Source: Chitinophaga qingshengii (GTDB lineage Bacteria; Bacteroidota; Bacteroidia; Chitinophagales; Chitinophagaceae). Taken from it: 64,000 bases of DNA. The first letter of the stretch is position 1. Each line of letters opens with the position of its first letter. This document shows positions 32,819 to 42,900 of the stretch, in pieces. The stretch covers positions 248,001 through 312,000 of the forward strand of contig NZ_JACVFC010000001.1 of the NCBI RefSeq assembly GCF_014529935.1, read 5' to 3'. A program made the position numbers and the translations under genes. The notes below the pieces were generated by a model. The model did not search any database. It worked only from the letters and a program-made list of their open reading frames with translations, and had not been told where the DNA came from.

Positions 32819-33915
32819 TGAAGACAAACATTATAGCCAGCCTCCTGGTATTATTTAGCCTCCTGAGCACCGCACAGGACAGCCTTCGGAGCATCTACCA
32901 GCGAGCAGGCTTCGACCTGTCCAAAGTAGTAGCCGCGGAGGAGCTAACACTGGAAAACGGCACTTATTTCTTTACAGCCATGGGGCAGCATACGCCACTG
33001 TCTGAAATACTGCATATCGACTCCCTCGATATCAATAATCAAGATATAAATATTATATTCCGTCAGCTGAAGTACACCCTTCACCTGAAATACCTGAACA
33101 TCAGTGGTTCCAACCTTAAATACGGTGGTCAGATCAAAAACCTCCACCCCCTGCGGAACCTGCGGGAACTGACCTATCTCAATATCAGTTATAACGAAGT
33201 AACGGACCTCACCCCTCTTCGCGGCCTCACACAGCTTCGTTATCTCGATGTCCGGTACAATAGCCCATCCAGCCTGGCCGGCCTTGAAAACATGCGGCAT
33301 CTTGAGGTACTGCTGCTCGGCACCGGCGGTGATCGCCTGCCTATAAAAGACCTCAGCCCATTAAAAGACAAACCGGCACTGCGTGTATTAAAATTGCCCT
33401 ATAGCAGTATCGTAAATATAACTCCCATTCTAAACTCTAAAAAACTACAACAGCTGGACCTTAATAACAACAAGATCCTGGGAACTATCACCTTCTCCGG
33501 ATTCACGGAATTAGAAGAACTGAACCTCTCTGATAACCAAATCACCGAACTGAAGATTTCATCTATGCCCCGGCTAAGAAATCTCTACATAAGCAGCAAT
33601 CATTTAGCGACACTTCCTCCGTTATTCGTATTTCCTGCGCTGGAACAGCTTTCTGCCAGATTTAACCGCTTGACTCAGCTTACCTGTACCACACCGCTTA
33701 ACAGCCTTACCGAAGTCGATCTTCTGGGAAATCAACTACAAGAAATCAATTTCGTCCGCTGCATGCCGGCCTTACAAACAGCAGATCTTACCAATAATAA
33801 AATAAAAGACATGCGTCCATTACTCTCCCTTCCTCAAGTAAAGATCACCTGCCCTGGAAACCCGGTGGATAGCTCCTTATTAAACCCCACAGAAAAAACA
33901 CGGCTACTCAAATAA
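32815..33915 (+). CDS. Exported leucine-rich-repeat protein (candidate immunity protein)
   Basis: A 366-residue protein with a signal peptide ('IIASLLVLFSLLSTAQ') followed by about a dozen internalin-like 22-residue leucine-rich repeats, for example 'LRELTYLNISYNEVTDLTPL', 'KKLQQLDLNNNKILG', 'LEELNLSDNQITELK' and 'LQTADLTNNKIKDMRPL'. It has no enzyme motif. Its ATG overlaps the GH19 stop codon (ATGA), so both proteins are made together. The periplasmic address matches the site where a GH19 enzyme would act, and LRR proteins are a known immunity class in polymorphic toxin systems. The immunity role is inference. Confidence 0.8.
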   Translation: MMKTNIIASLLVLFSLLSTAQDSLRSIYQRAGFDLSKVVAAEELTLENGTYFFTAMGQHTPLSEILHIDSLDINNQDINIIFRQLKYTLHLKYLNISGSNLKYGGQIKNLHPLRNLRELTYLNISYNEVTDLTPLRGLTQLRYLDVRYNSPSSLAGLENMRHLEVLLLGTGGDRLPIKDLSPLKDKPALRVLKLPYSSIVNITPILNSKKLQQLDLNNNKILGTITFSGFTELEELNLSDNQITELKISSMPRLRNLYISSNHLATLPPLFVFPALEQLSARFNRLTQLTCTTPLNSLTEVDLLGNQLQEINFVRCMPALQTADLTNNKIKDMRPLLSLPQVKITCPGNPVDSSLLNPTEKTRLLK

Positions 33916-33921
33916 ATAAAA

Positions 33922-33949
33922 CAGCCACCCAGGTCCCCCCGGATGGCTG
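33922..33949 (-). terminator. Terminator of the GH2/GH30 operon
   Basis: A 9-bp stem with one G-T pair (33922-33930 with 33941-33949) and a 10-nt loop. On the minus strand it is followed by TTTTATTTATTT. It lies between the convergent LRR and GH2 genes. Confidence 0.6.
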
Positions 33950-33971
33950 CACGTCCATCAAAAAAGTAAAT

Positions 33972-36689
33972 CTACTTAAACAAACTCCTCAACTGCATTT
34001 CCGTTAACGCCAGCGAAGGTTTAAACTGTACTCCCGATGCGTACCGCATCAGGCTTTGTTTCAGTTGTGCCGCCACAGGACGGCGTTCCAGGTCATGATG
34101 CAGGTCCATGGAGCAGATCAGTACCTTTCCTTTGCCCACCTGGTATTCCACTACATCGGCCATATTCCGGTTTTTGAAGAAATTGTCCACCACCCGTACA
34201 ATGGGTTTAGGTGTGACCGGTATGCTATCCAGTATCATGGTTTTAGAGAAGGTCACCAGGTCCCACCATTGCCAGTCTGTATGGAACGCCGTAGGGAAGC
34301 CTTTCAACGCAGGATGTGTGGTATCGCAGAGCAATCCCATGGTGCCGGGTTGGTTGGGGAAATGTACCGGGCTCCAAAACACCTGTGCGAATCTGCCTTC
34401 TACGCCTTTAATAAGCGCAGTATCAGGGTTGAGTACAACGGCTTTCCCCTGCTGGGCGGCAGCCACCGCTTCGTCCACCGAAGTGGTAAACAGGGCAGTA
34501 AACTGCTCCTGTGGCTGTTTGGCAGGATACACCCAGATACGCCATTCGTTTTCATAACCGGGCTGCAGACGCAGGCGCAGTGTCAGCTGCCGCGCCACCG
34601 GGAACGCATGCAGGTCTATGGAGATATTGCCTAACGTGTTACCATTACCCTGCGACAGGTTTTGTGAAGGCAATTTCCCGCTCAGCCACACTTTCCCGCT
34701 TTCATCGCGCAGGTCCCATACCGGTGTTACGGACAAGGATTTGCCGCTATAATTGGCCACCGACGCCGTGGCGGTAAATGTTTCCGCATTGGTGTATACC
34801 GCCTTTTCAAAACGCAGCAACGGCGTTACCGGACCGCAGAACTGCCGGAAGGCCGCCGGGGCTACAATGCCTTTACTTTCCCAGAAAGCATTCAGCAAGC
34901 CTACCAGCGCGGTACCCTGACCAGGAAAATCGTGCAGGTCCAGCAGCTGAAAGCCGCTCACCCCGCTGGTTTTTAAGGCCCGCTCCATTTCTTCTTTGTA
35001 GAGTAGCAGGGCCAATTGTCCGCTTGCTTTCAGGAAATCCGGCGCCAGCGGCAGCAGGTGTTTTTTACGCAGATCGTTGCGTACCGCCTTAAAATTAAGC
35101 GGGTCCAGCACACCGGTGTAGCGGCTGATCTCCTGCATATCGGGATATACGGCATACTGCCCTACTTCATGGATAAGCAGCGGTACCGGTACTCCGTTGA
35201 CGGCCTGCCTGTAATCGGTTTTGAAATCAGGCGATTGTGTGTTAAAGCTGCCTTGTCCCCTTACCCAGCCGTTTTTCGTGTATTGGGTTACGTAGAAATC
35301 ATCTGGTTGCTCCGGCCAGCGGCCGCGCCCCTGCTGGAAACTGAAGGAGGTAGTGGTATACAAACGGCGCGGGTCCTGTTGTTTGAGCTTCCGCACCATG
35401 CCTTGCAGCCAGTCGAAATCTCCTTCCAGTTCATTGCCCATACTCCAGAAACAGAAGGACGGATGATTGCCATAGGCGCTGATGATCCGTTGTGCTTCCG
35501 CTTCCAGGAAACGCAGTGTGGCGGTATCTTTCCCGACAGTCAGGCTCCAGAGCGGCAATTCTATCTGCAGGTAAAAACCCAGGGAATCGGCTACGCGGAA
35601 GGCCGCCGCCGGTGGGCACCAGGAGTGAAAACGCAGGTGGTTCAGGCCATAGGATTTAGCGGCGAGGAATACCTTTTTCCAGCCTGCATCTTCCATAGGC
35701 GGATGACCTGTCAGCGGGAAGATATCGCATTCCAGGGTACCCCGCAGGAAAATCGGATCTCCGTTTAGCCGTAGCTGTGACTGCGCCGATTGCAGTTCCC
35801 GGAAACCGAAAGTACTTTCCCGCTGATCGAGTATTTTCCCCATGGCGTCGGTCAGGATGGCTTTAAACGTATATACATGCGGGTTAAATTCATCCCATGT
35901 TTTAATATTTTTCAGGTAGATATCTGCTGCTATCGTATCCGCTGTGGTAACCGCTTTTGACTGACGTGACACTACCTGGTTGCCATCCATCACAACGGTT
36001 TGCAGTTGCATGGATGAAGGTATATTACCTGCCGGCCGCAACGACAGTGACGCCTGTATCTTTTTAGCTTCCCTATCCGGGTACAATTGCATATCCGCGA
36101 TAGCTATGGCTGACCGGCCGCTGAGACTGATATCACCAATAACGCCGTTCCAGATGATTTGGGTAGCATCCGTATAGGCGTGAGCGAAATTATTGTAGCT
36201 GATATCATGCTGAAGGCTGTTGTCTATACGCAGTACAATACGGTGTTTCCCGGGTTTTAAAGTTCCCAATTCAAATACATGCGGCGCTATCAGGCTTTCC
36301 TGTGAACCGGTGTATTGTCCATCGATCCAGCAATCGGAGCGCCAGATCACCCTTTCCAGGAAAAGCTGCGCATGCTCCATGTTTTTGGACAAGGTGATTT
36401 CTTTTTCATACCAGGCCACGCCGATATAACGGTGTTTGCGGCTAAGGCCAGCCATCACCTCCTTGTTCATCACACTGGTATCTACCGTAGGTCTATAACC
36501 GATACCGGCATCATCCAGGGTACCCGGCAGTTTTATCGTCTGTTGGAAAGACTGTAAAAACCATTGTTCGTCTCTACCTTTGTTAAGTGAATCGAGCCGT
36601 AGTCGCCATTCTCCGGCCAGGGACAGGCTTTGCGCGGGTGCATGTGTAAAACAGAAGAGCCAGCCTATTAACCAAAGATATCCTTTCAT
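33972..36689 (-). CDS. Glycoside hydrolase family 2 (beta-galactosidase-like)
   Basis: A 905-residue exported enzyme (signal 'LFCFTHAPAQ'). It has the GH2 order: sugar-binding sandwich ('LAGEWRLRLDSLNKG', 'VAWYEKEITL'), immunoglobulin-like domain, and a TIM barrel with the acid/base Glu420 in 'FWSMGNELEGDFDW' and nucleophile Glu508 in 'LLIHEVGQYAVYP'. C-terminal beta domains follow from about residue 650. The family includes beta-galactosidase, beta-glucuronidase and beta-mannosidase, and the sequence alone does not choose among them. It is the last gene of the polysaccharide locus, 19 nt after a GH30 gene, and would trim oligosaccharides in the periplasm. Confidence 0.88.
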   Translation of the reverse strand: MKGYLWLIGWLFCFTHAPAQSLSLAGEWRLRLDSLNKGRDEQWFLQSFQQTIKLPGTLDDAGIGYRPTVDTSVMNKEVMAGLSRKHRYIGVAWYEKEITLSKNMEHAQLFLERVIWRSDCWIDGQYTGSQESLIAPHVFELGTLKPGKHRIVLRIDNSLQHDISYNNFAHAYTDATQIIWNGVIGDISLSGRSAIAIADMQLYPDREAKKIQASLSLRPAGNIPSSMQLQTVVMDGNQVVSRQSKAVTTADTIAADIYLKNIKTWDEFNPHVYTFKAILTDAMGKILDQRESTFGFRELQSAQSQLRLNGDPIFLRGTLECDIFPLTGHPPMEDAGWKKVFLAAKSYGLNHLRFHSWCPPAAAFRVADSLGFYLQIELPLWSLTVGKDTATLRFLEAEAQRIISAYGNHPSFCFWSMGNELEGDFDWLQGMVRKLKQQDPRRLYTTTSFSFQQGRGRWPEQPDDFYVTQYTKNGWVRGQGSFNTQSPDFKTDYRQAVNGVPVPLLIHEVGQYAVYPDMQEISRYTGVLDPLNFKAVRNDLRKKHLLPLAPDFLKASGQLALLLYKEEMERALKTSGVSGFQLLDLHDFPGQGTALVGLLNAFWESKGIVAPAAFRQFCGPVTPLLRFEKAVYTNAETFTATASVANYSGKSLSVTPVWDLRDESGKVWLSGKLPSQNLSQGNGNTLGNISIDLHAFPVARQLTLRLRLQPGYENEWRIWVYPAKQPQEQFTALFTTSVDEAVAAAQQGKAVVLNPDTALIKGVEGRFAQVFWSPVHFPNQPGTMGLLCDTTHPALKGFPTAFHTDWQWWDLVTFSKTMILDSIPVTPKPIVRVVDNFFKNRNMADVVEYQVGKGKVLICSMDLHHDLERRPVAAQLKQSLMRYASGVQFKPSLALTEMQLRSLFK

Positions 36690-36708
36690 TGCATTGTAGA
36701 TTTTAATG

Positions 36709-38295
36709 TCAGCGTAGTTGCGCTACCAAAGTGGTAACAGATTTTGGACCTACGGTAAACCGCTCCGCCTGCACGATGGAATGTTGCAGGTTCTTTGTTC
36801 CGCTGGTCGTATAAGCGTGCAGTTTACCACCTTTCAGCGGCGTGTTCAGCTGCAGCTGTTTTTCGGCAGTATTTGTATTAATCACCACCAGCACCAGTTT
36901 GCGGGCAGCCTTATCTTTATAGGCGGATACCAGCAAGCCCGATGCCGCTGCGGCTACGGGATCGGTCATACCATCCGCATTTGCGTTTACCCGCACCATA
37001 CCAGGGCGCACAAAACGGGCGTAGTTACCCAGGCACCACAGCTGTTTGGAATCCGTTACGATACCATCCTGCTTCATCGCTTCCATATCAAAGCCGCCGT
37101 TGTTATCATTAATATATACCAGTCCGTCGCTGTAGTCATACGTATTCACCGCCAGCCACCAATGCCAGGCACTCACCTGCCCTACTGCCAGGTCGTGGTG
37201 AATGACGCGGGCAACGTACAGTCCATAGTTGATATCGGTATGTTTAGGGGCGCCGCTGTACTGTTTGCAGATATCCCCTAATACGCCAAATTCCGTTTGC
37301 CATAGCGCCAGTCCGGGTGCTACTGTATTCCGTTTATCCACCGCTGATTGTCGTATATGGATCATCGTGGTATCCGGACAGGTAGTGAAATAACTATGGG
37401 TAGACAACATCTTCAACAGCGTAGGTACGTTACCGATATAATCCGGAGAATCCGGGTTAAAAAACGCGTTGATCTGATCGCCCCGTCCATCCTGATTGCT
37501 GCCGTAGAGGGCATTCCAATGCCCCGCCTCCCCGAAAGCGATTTTCGATGGCGTACCTGCCTCCTGCAATTTACGGCCAAGCAAACGGATCACCGCAGCC
37601 ATTTCCGCATTGGTGGCGCCGGTACCTTCCTGCGATGGATGTTCGCCCCAGTTCCATTGTGGTTCATTAAAGGGACTGATATAATCGAACGGCGTTTTGC
37701 CGGCTTTAAAATGCCGGGCCACCTTTACCAGGAAATCGGCAAAGGCGGCTTGTTTATCCGGTTGCAGGTTCAGCGTTTTATTAGCCAGGCCGTAAGCCTT
37801 ATGATCCTGCGTATAGTATACCGGCGGCGAGATAGAGAACCCCAGGAATTGCCGGACACCCCGCTGCCTGGCCGCTTCCAGGAACCACTGTTGCCCGGCT
37901 TGTTTGCTCCAGTCGTAGGAACCGTCTGCCTGCAGGAAACACTCTTCCCGCCGTGATTCGCTGGGGATACCGCTTTCCGCGCCCTGTTCCAGGCTGCCGG
38001 CGCCGATGTTGAAGCGCCAAAGGGAAAGCCCTATTCCTTTGGGGTTTCCTTTCGCATCTGTTTTCATACTGAAAAGATAATCGGCCACCTGTTGTTTCTT
38101 CGCCTCATTCCGCCACTCACCGACGTATTTGGTGGTCCAGCAGTCGGAAGCGCCAAAGCTGTGAATGACCTGCCTTTCGGCGTCTAAATCCACCTGTATG
38201 GTGGTAACAGCCGTCTTTTGCTGCGCCCTTGCCGGAAAGGATATAGCCGTCAACGTTAGCGCCCATCCTATCTGCCTATACGAAAGATGCTTCAT
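36709..38295 (-). CDS. Glycoside hydrolase family 30 (possible endo-beta-1,6-galactanase)
   Basis: A 528-residue exported enzyme (signal ending 'FPARAQ'). The fold is a TIM barrel with a side beta-domain. The opening 'VIHSFGASDCW', the acid/base Glu211 in 'SPFNEPQWNWGEHPSQEGT' and the nucleophile Glu335 in 'LWQTEFGVLGD' fit GH30. The 'FNEPQWNW...QEGT' pattern is like that of endo-beta-1,6-galactanases as I remember them; beta-1,6-glucanase or xylanase is possible. It sits between SusD (22 nt) and GH2 (19 nt) and would depolymerise the glycan bound by this SusC/SusD pair. Confidence 0.87.
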   Translation of the reverse strand: MKHLSYRQIGWALTLTAISFPARAQQKTAVTTIQVDLDAERQVIHSFGASDCWTTKYVGEWRNEAKKQQVADYLFSMKTDAKGNPKGIGLSLWRFNIGAGSLEQGAESGIPSESRREECFLQADGSYDWSKQAGQQWFLEAARQRGVRQFLGFSISPPVYYTQDHKAYGLANKTLNLQPDKQAAFADFLVKVARHFKAGKTPFDYISPFNEPQWNWGEHPSQEGTGATNAEMAAVIRLLGRKLQEAGTPSKIAFGEAGHWNALYGSNQDGRGDQINAFFNPDSPDYIGNVPTLLKMLSTHSYFTTCPDTTMIHIRQSAVDKRNTVAPGLALWQTEFGVLGDICKQYSGAPKHTDINYGLYVARVIHHDLAVGQVSAWHWWLAVNTYDYSDGLVYINDNNGGFDMEAMKQDGIVTDSKQLWCLGNYARFVRPGMVRVNANADGMTDPVAAAASGLLVSAYKDKAARKLVLVVINTNTAEKQLQLNTPLKGGKLHAYTTSGTKNLQHSIVQAERFTVGPKSVTTLVAQLR

Positions 38296-38317
38296 GTGCT
38301 GAATTTATATAAGTTTC

Positions 38318-39880
38318 CTAATTGTATCCTGGATTTTGTTTGATCCTTCCTTCTGAAGCGATGATTTCCTTGGTAGGAATCGGCCAGAGATTATGTGTCC
38401 CGGCTCTGAATTTCGCGCCTTTGTCCTGCGGTTCATTCAGGTTGGTGGTTTCATAAGGATCTTTACTCACCTGGGTGTTGTACTTCACAAAGCTGCCATT
38501 GGGGCCGAAGATACTATTGATCACCGGTTGACCGCCTTCATCTTTCCATCTCCGGATATCATAGAGGCGATCGCCTTCCAGCGCCAGTTCCAGGCGTCGT
38601 TCGTTGCGCACGGCGCGGATCAGCGCCCAGCCAGTCAATGTATGATCCGTAGGCAGGTTTACCCGGCTGCGCACTTTCTCCAGCGAAGCCAGGGCTGGCC
38701 CGGATTGTTGCAACATCGCCGAAGCTTCCGCATGCATCAGGTATACGTCTGCCAGTCGCAGGTAGATATGATCTTTGGAATACCGGTTGTTGGGCGTACG
38801 CTCGCCACGGGGAATGTATATTTTCCGGTTAAAGCGGGCCGATTTACTCTGGGCCGGGTTCGCATTAAAGGATGGATTAGCCGGATCTCCCACCACCGGG
38901 AAATTATGGCGCATAATGGTCCAGTTCAACCGGATACTATCGCCCTGGTCCCTATAGGCATTTTCCAGGTCGCTGGTAGGCGTAAAATATCCCCAGCCAC
39001 CTTCCGTACCGGCCATAGAGGCCACGGGGAAGATGTTGCCCAGGTTAGGGTATTGCGTGAGATACTGGTATTGTATTTCAAAGATGGATTCTTTCCCGTT
39101 AAAATTCGATCCTTTCCAGATATCGCCGAAAGCCGTTTCCAGCGTATAGTCACCACCGTTAATGACCTGCGCGGCCACTGTTTGCGCCTCGGCCCAGTTC
39201 TCGGTATACAGGTCTACTTTCGCCAGCAAGGCCTGTGCCGCCCCTTTGGACACCCTGAACTTATCGGTGCTGCTGTACTGCGCTTTGTTGGGTAATACGC
39301 CGATGGCGCTGTTTAAATCCTGGCGGACAAAATCATACACCTCTTTCGCTGACGCCCGCTCATAGGTATTGTCTTTGGGTCCCAGCGTTTTGGTGATCAG
39401 CGGCACTCCGCCCCAGTTACGAACGAGGTCGAAGTAAGAAAATGCCCTCAGGAATTTCAGTTCACCCAGCAGCTGTTGTTTGGCCGTTTCATCGATAGGC
39501 GCTTTCTGTACCCCTTCTATGGTTGCATTAAACTGATAGATGCTTTTGTATATCATGATCCACTGCGCTTCCAGCCGGTCGTTTTCCGGATTCAGGGTGT
39601 AATGGGTGGCCTGAACTGCGGTGGGCTGGCCGCCGTTTAATCCCATCCATTCATTATCGGAAGCGGCTTCCCCGCTCACCTGCCGCCACCATTGCGTTTG
39701 CCACCAATCATTATAATCGATATAGGCATAAGTGGCCAGGGTAGCGCTGCGGGCTTCGTCCAGGGTACTATAGTAAGTACTGGATTGTATGGTGCCGCCA
39801 TAAGGGTCCTGGTCCAGGAATGATTTTTTACAACTGCCCAAAGCAACGGCCAGGAGTAAGATATATGCTGAACGTTTCAT
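38318..39880 (-). CDS. RagB/SusD family lipoprotein of the polysaccharide locus
   Basis: A 520-residue surface lipoprotein. The signal ends at Cys17 ('LLLAVALGSC') with 'KKSFLDQDPYGGTIQSSTYY' after it. SusD marks: 'FLRAFSYFDLVRNWGGVPLITKT', 'GAAQALLAKVDLYTENWAEA', 'NERRLELALEGDRLYDIRRW' and 'LWPIPTKEI'. A longer reading frame upstream lies inside the SusC gene and lacks a signal, so the ATG at 39880 was chosen, 28 nt after SusC. It captures the glycan fragment for its SusC partner. Confidence 0.93.
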   Translation of the reverse strand: MKRSAYILLLAVALGSCKKSFLDQDPYGGTIQSSTYYSTLDEARSATLATYAYIDYNDWWQTQWWRQVSGEAASDNEWMGLNGGQPTAVQATHYTLNPENDRLEAQWIMIYKSIYQFNATIEGVQKAPIDETAKQQLLGELKFLRAFSYFDLVRNWGGVPLITKTLGPKDNTYERASAKEVYDFVRQDLNSAIGVLPNKAQYSSTDKFRVSKGAAQALLAKVDLYTENWAEAQTVAAQVINGGDYTLETAFGDIWKGSNFNGKESIFEIQYQYLTQYPNLGNIFPVASMAGTEGGWGYFTPTSDLENAYRDQGDSIRLNWTIMRHNFPVVGDPANPSFNANPAQSKSARFNRKIYIPRGERTPNNRYSKDHIYLRLADVYLMHAEASAMLQQSGPALASLEKVRSRVNLPTDHTLTGWALIRAVRNERRLELALEGDRLYDIRRWKDEGGQPVINSIFGPNGSFVKYNTQVSKDPYETTNLNEPQDKGAKFRAGTHNLWPIPTKEIIASEGRIKQNPGYN

Positions 39881-39908
39881 AACAGGTCGTTTTAATTTCC
39901 TCAAAGGA

Positions 39909-42900
39909 TTAAAAATTCGCGTTAAAACCGAAGGCATAATATTTCGGGATTGGGTTCTGCCCGTTATCAATACCATACCGGAGAATACCACCAAAAGGCA
40001 CCTCAGGGTTCAGTCCGGGGTATTTGGTGATGGTGAACAGGTTCTGCGCAGATACATAAAAACGAATAGGTCCTACACCTTTCAACCACTTATCGGGCAA
40101 CGTATAGCCTACCTGCATCAGCTTATTGCGAACATAGGAACCATCCTTGATGAAGAAGGTAGAATTGCTGGTGAAGTTGCCGTTAGGATCACTAAGACTC
40201 AATACCGGATGAGTATTGGTACTGCCCGGTCCATTCCAGAACTTGTCGGTACTGCCGGAGATGAAGTTGTAACCGTAGATCGGGTTCATGCGCACCAGGT
40301 AATCATCTGCCACTTTATTACCGAAGCTGCCGTAAAATTCCATGCGTATATCAAACCCACGGTAAGCCGCCTGTAAAGTCAGTCCACCGGCCATTTTAGG
40401 ATAAGGGCTGCCAATAAAGGTGCGGTCGTTCAGGTCTATTTTATCGTCGCCATTCACGTTGCGGTAAATAAAATCACCCGGACGGGCATTGGGTTGCAGC
40501 TTATCGCCTGCTTTATTCCGGTAGTTGTCTATCTGTTGCTGATCCTGGAAAACGCCATCCACCACATAACCGTAATAGCCACCTACAATATCGCCGGCGG
40601 CTGTTTTCGTGCGGCGGGTAGACTGGAACACGTCGTTGGATATCTCGTCATACAATACCTGTCCCCTGAGGTCTACTGCTTTGGAGATAAAGTGTTGCAG
40701 GGTAAGTCCGATGTTGTAGCTAACCTTACCTATTTTATCCTTGTAGCTGATGGCCGCCTCGTAACCGCTGGTACGCATAGTACCTACGTTGGTATAGATA
40801 GTGGGGATATAATCCTGCGGATAGCCCAATGATGGCTGAACCGGCAGGTACAACAACATATCTTTCGGCGAGCGCCAGTATTTATCTACCACCAGGGAGA
40901 ATTTGTTGTTAAATAATTCCGCGTCCAGGCCTATGGTAACGTCCTGGGTAGTTTCCCATTTGATGTTTGGATCAGGCACGTTGGATGGCGTATAGCCGTA
41001 GATGCGGCTATGATCGCCATTCACATAATCCACCAGTCCCAGTGTGCTTTGATAAGCCCCGGGCGATGCCGGCAGGTTACCACCCACACGGCCATACGAA
41101 GCACGCAATTTCAGGTAGTTGATCCATTTCACGGGCGACATAAACCGCTCATTGGAGAGCACATAACCCGCGGAGACTGTTGGAAAATAGCCCCATCTAT
41201 TGGCCGGCGATAACAAAGAAGAGCCATCCGCCCGGAAGGAAGCAGCCAGAAAATAGGTTTCGTTGAAATCATACTGCAGGCGGGAGAAGTAGGAATTCAT
41301 TTTACCGAAAGGACCGGCGCCGGGTTGGTAACCACCGCTGCCATCCGCCAGTACAGCGCCTCCGGAGACGAAACGATACGGGTCGGCATCATAAGGGATG
41401 TCTTGCCGTAATACGTAGGTACTATTGGTGATGTAGTTGTCGGCCGATTGCCCCACCAGCACGTTGATATGATGTTTACCGATAGCACCCAGGTAGTTCA
41501 ACGTATTGTCTACCTGCCAGCGATAGGCCAGTGCTGTTTTTTGGGATACTTCGGCTTTGTCTCTTTTATCCTTGGGATCTATAAAATATTTCGGATTGTA
41601 ATTGGTGGCGTTGGAAGAATTATAGAACCCGGAGAAGCTGGTCCGGAACGTAATGTTTTTGATTGGTTTTACTTCCAGGTAAGCAGAGCCTTGTGTACCA
41701 AAGAAACGGTTTTTATTGAAATCCCGTGCCATAGCCGCTACCGGGTTACTGATATTATTAAAATTGGAACGGGTGAACTGGCTGTATACCGGGTTGTAGG
41801 CGGTAAAATTCCAACCGGGATTACCTGCTGCATAGGCATTTACATCAGCGGCTGTTTGTTCCGGTGTTTTAGTGATGCCTACGTTGGGTGCGATAGACAT
41901 AATATTGAACAGGCCCGTGCCGCCGCCATCACCATAGGTTTCAAAGCGGGGCACCAGGTTCACGCCTATCTTAAAGATTTTGGACAACTGGTAGTCGATA
42001 TTCAGTCGCGCTGTTACTTTCTGGTAATCGCCGGTGTTGCGTTGGGCGCGGAAAGTAGACGTTTGATCGAAATAACCCAGGCTGCCGTAGAAAGAGAGAC
42101 CGTTTTTATTTCCGGAAGCGCTTACATTATAGTTGTGCGTGTAGCCGTCACGGATAGTAGCGTTCCACCAGTCGGTGTTTACATCCGATACCGCGCCGTT
42201 GGCCGGCAGTGTTTGATTGTTGGCAGCATATACTTTTTTGTAGAAATCAACGTACTCGCCGGTTCCGGCCAGATGGGGCTTTACCCAGTGATTGACACCG
42301 GAGCTGCCGTTAAAATTGACGAGTGTTTTTTCTTTTCCTCTTTTGGTAGTTACCATGATGACGCCGGCGCCGCCCCTGGAACCGTAGATGGCCGTAGCAG
42401 CGGCATCTTTCAGCACGTCAACCTTCTCGATGTCAGCCGGGTTCAGGTCATTAAGTCCACCGAAAGAGGTGAGCACACCATCCACCACAATCAGCGGATC
42501 GCTGCCGCCGGTGATGGTGGTAAACCCTCTTACCAACAACTTAGGTTGGGCGCCGGGTGTTCCGCCGCCCTGGAAAACCTGCAGACCGGGCACTTTACCT
42601 TGCAGGGTATTGGCCACGTTGGCGGTAGTGGTAGGCGCTATATCTTTTGTATTGACAGAAGATACCGCGGTAGTCACACTTTTACGGGTAATGGTCTGGT
42701 AACCGATAACCACCGTTTCATTGAGGTTATGCTCCGTTTCGGTGAGTACGATCAGATGCAGGGCGGCCGCTGTAACCGGCGTCTCCCGCGAAGCGTAGCC
42801 GACAAAAGAGCATACCAGGGTATCGCCTATACGGGCGTTCAGGGAAAAGAGCCCGTTTGCGTCCGTGACCACCCCGGTTTTTTCATGTTTAACGTGTACA

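Noticed and set aside
26275..33915. Idea that the island is a prophage tail module
   Set aside because: The spike is of VgrG type, and no capsid, terminase, tail-tube, tape-measure or lysis genes are present. The GH19 gene alone is not enough to call a phage.
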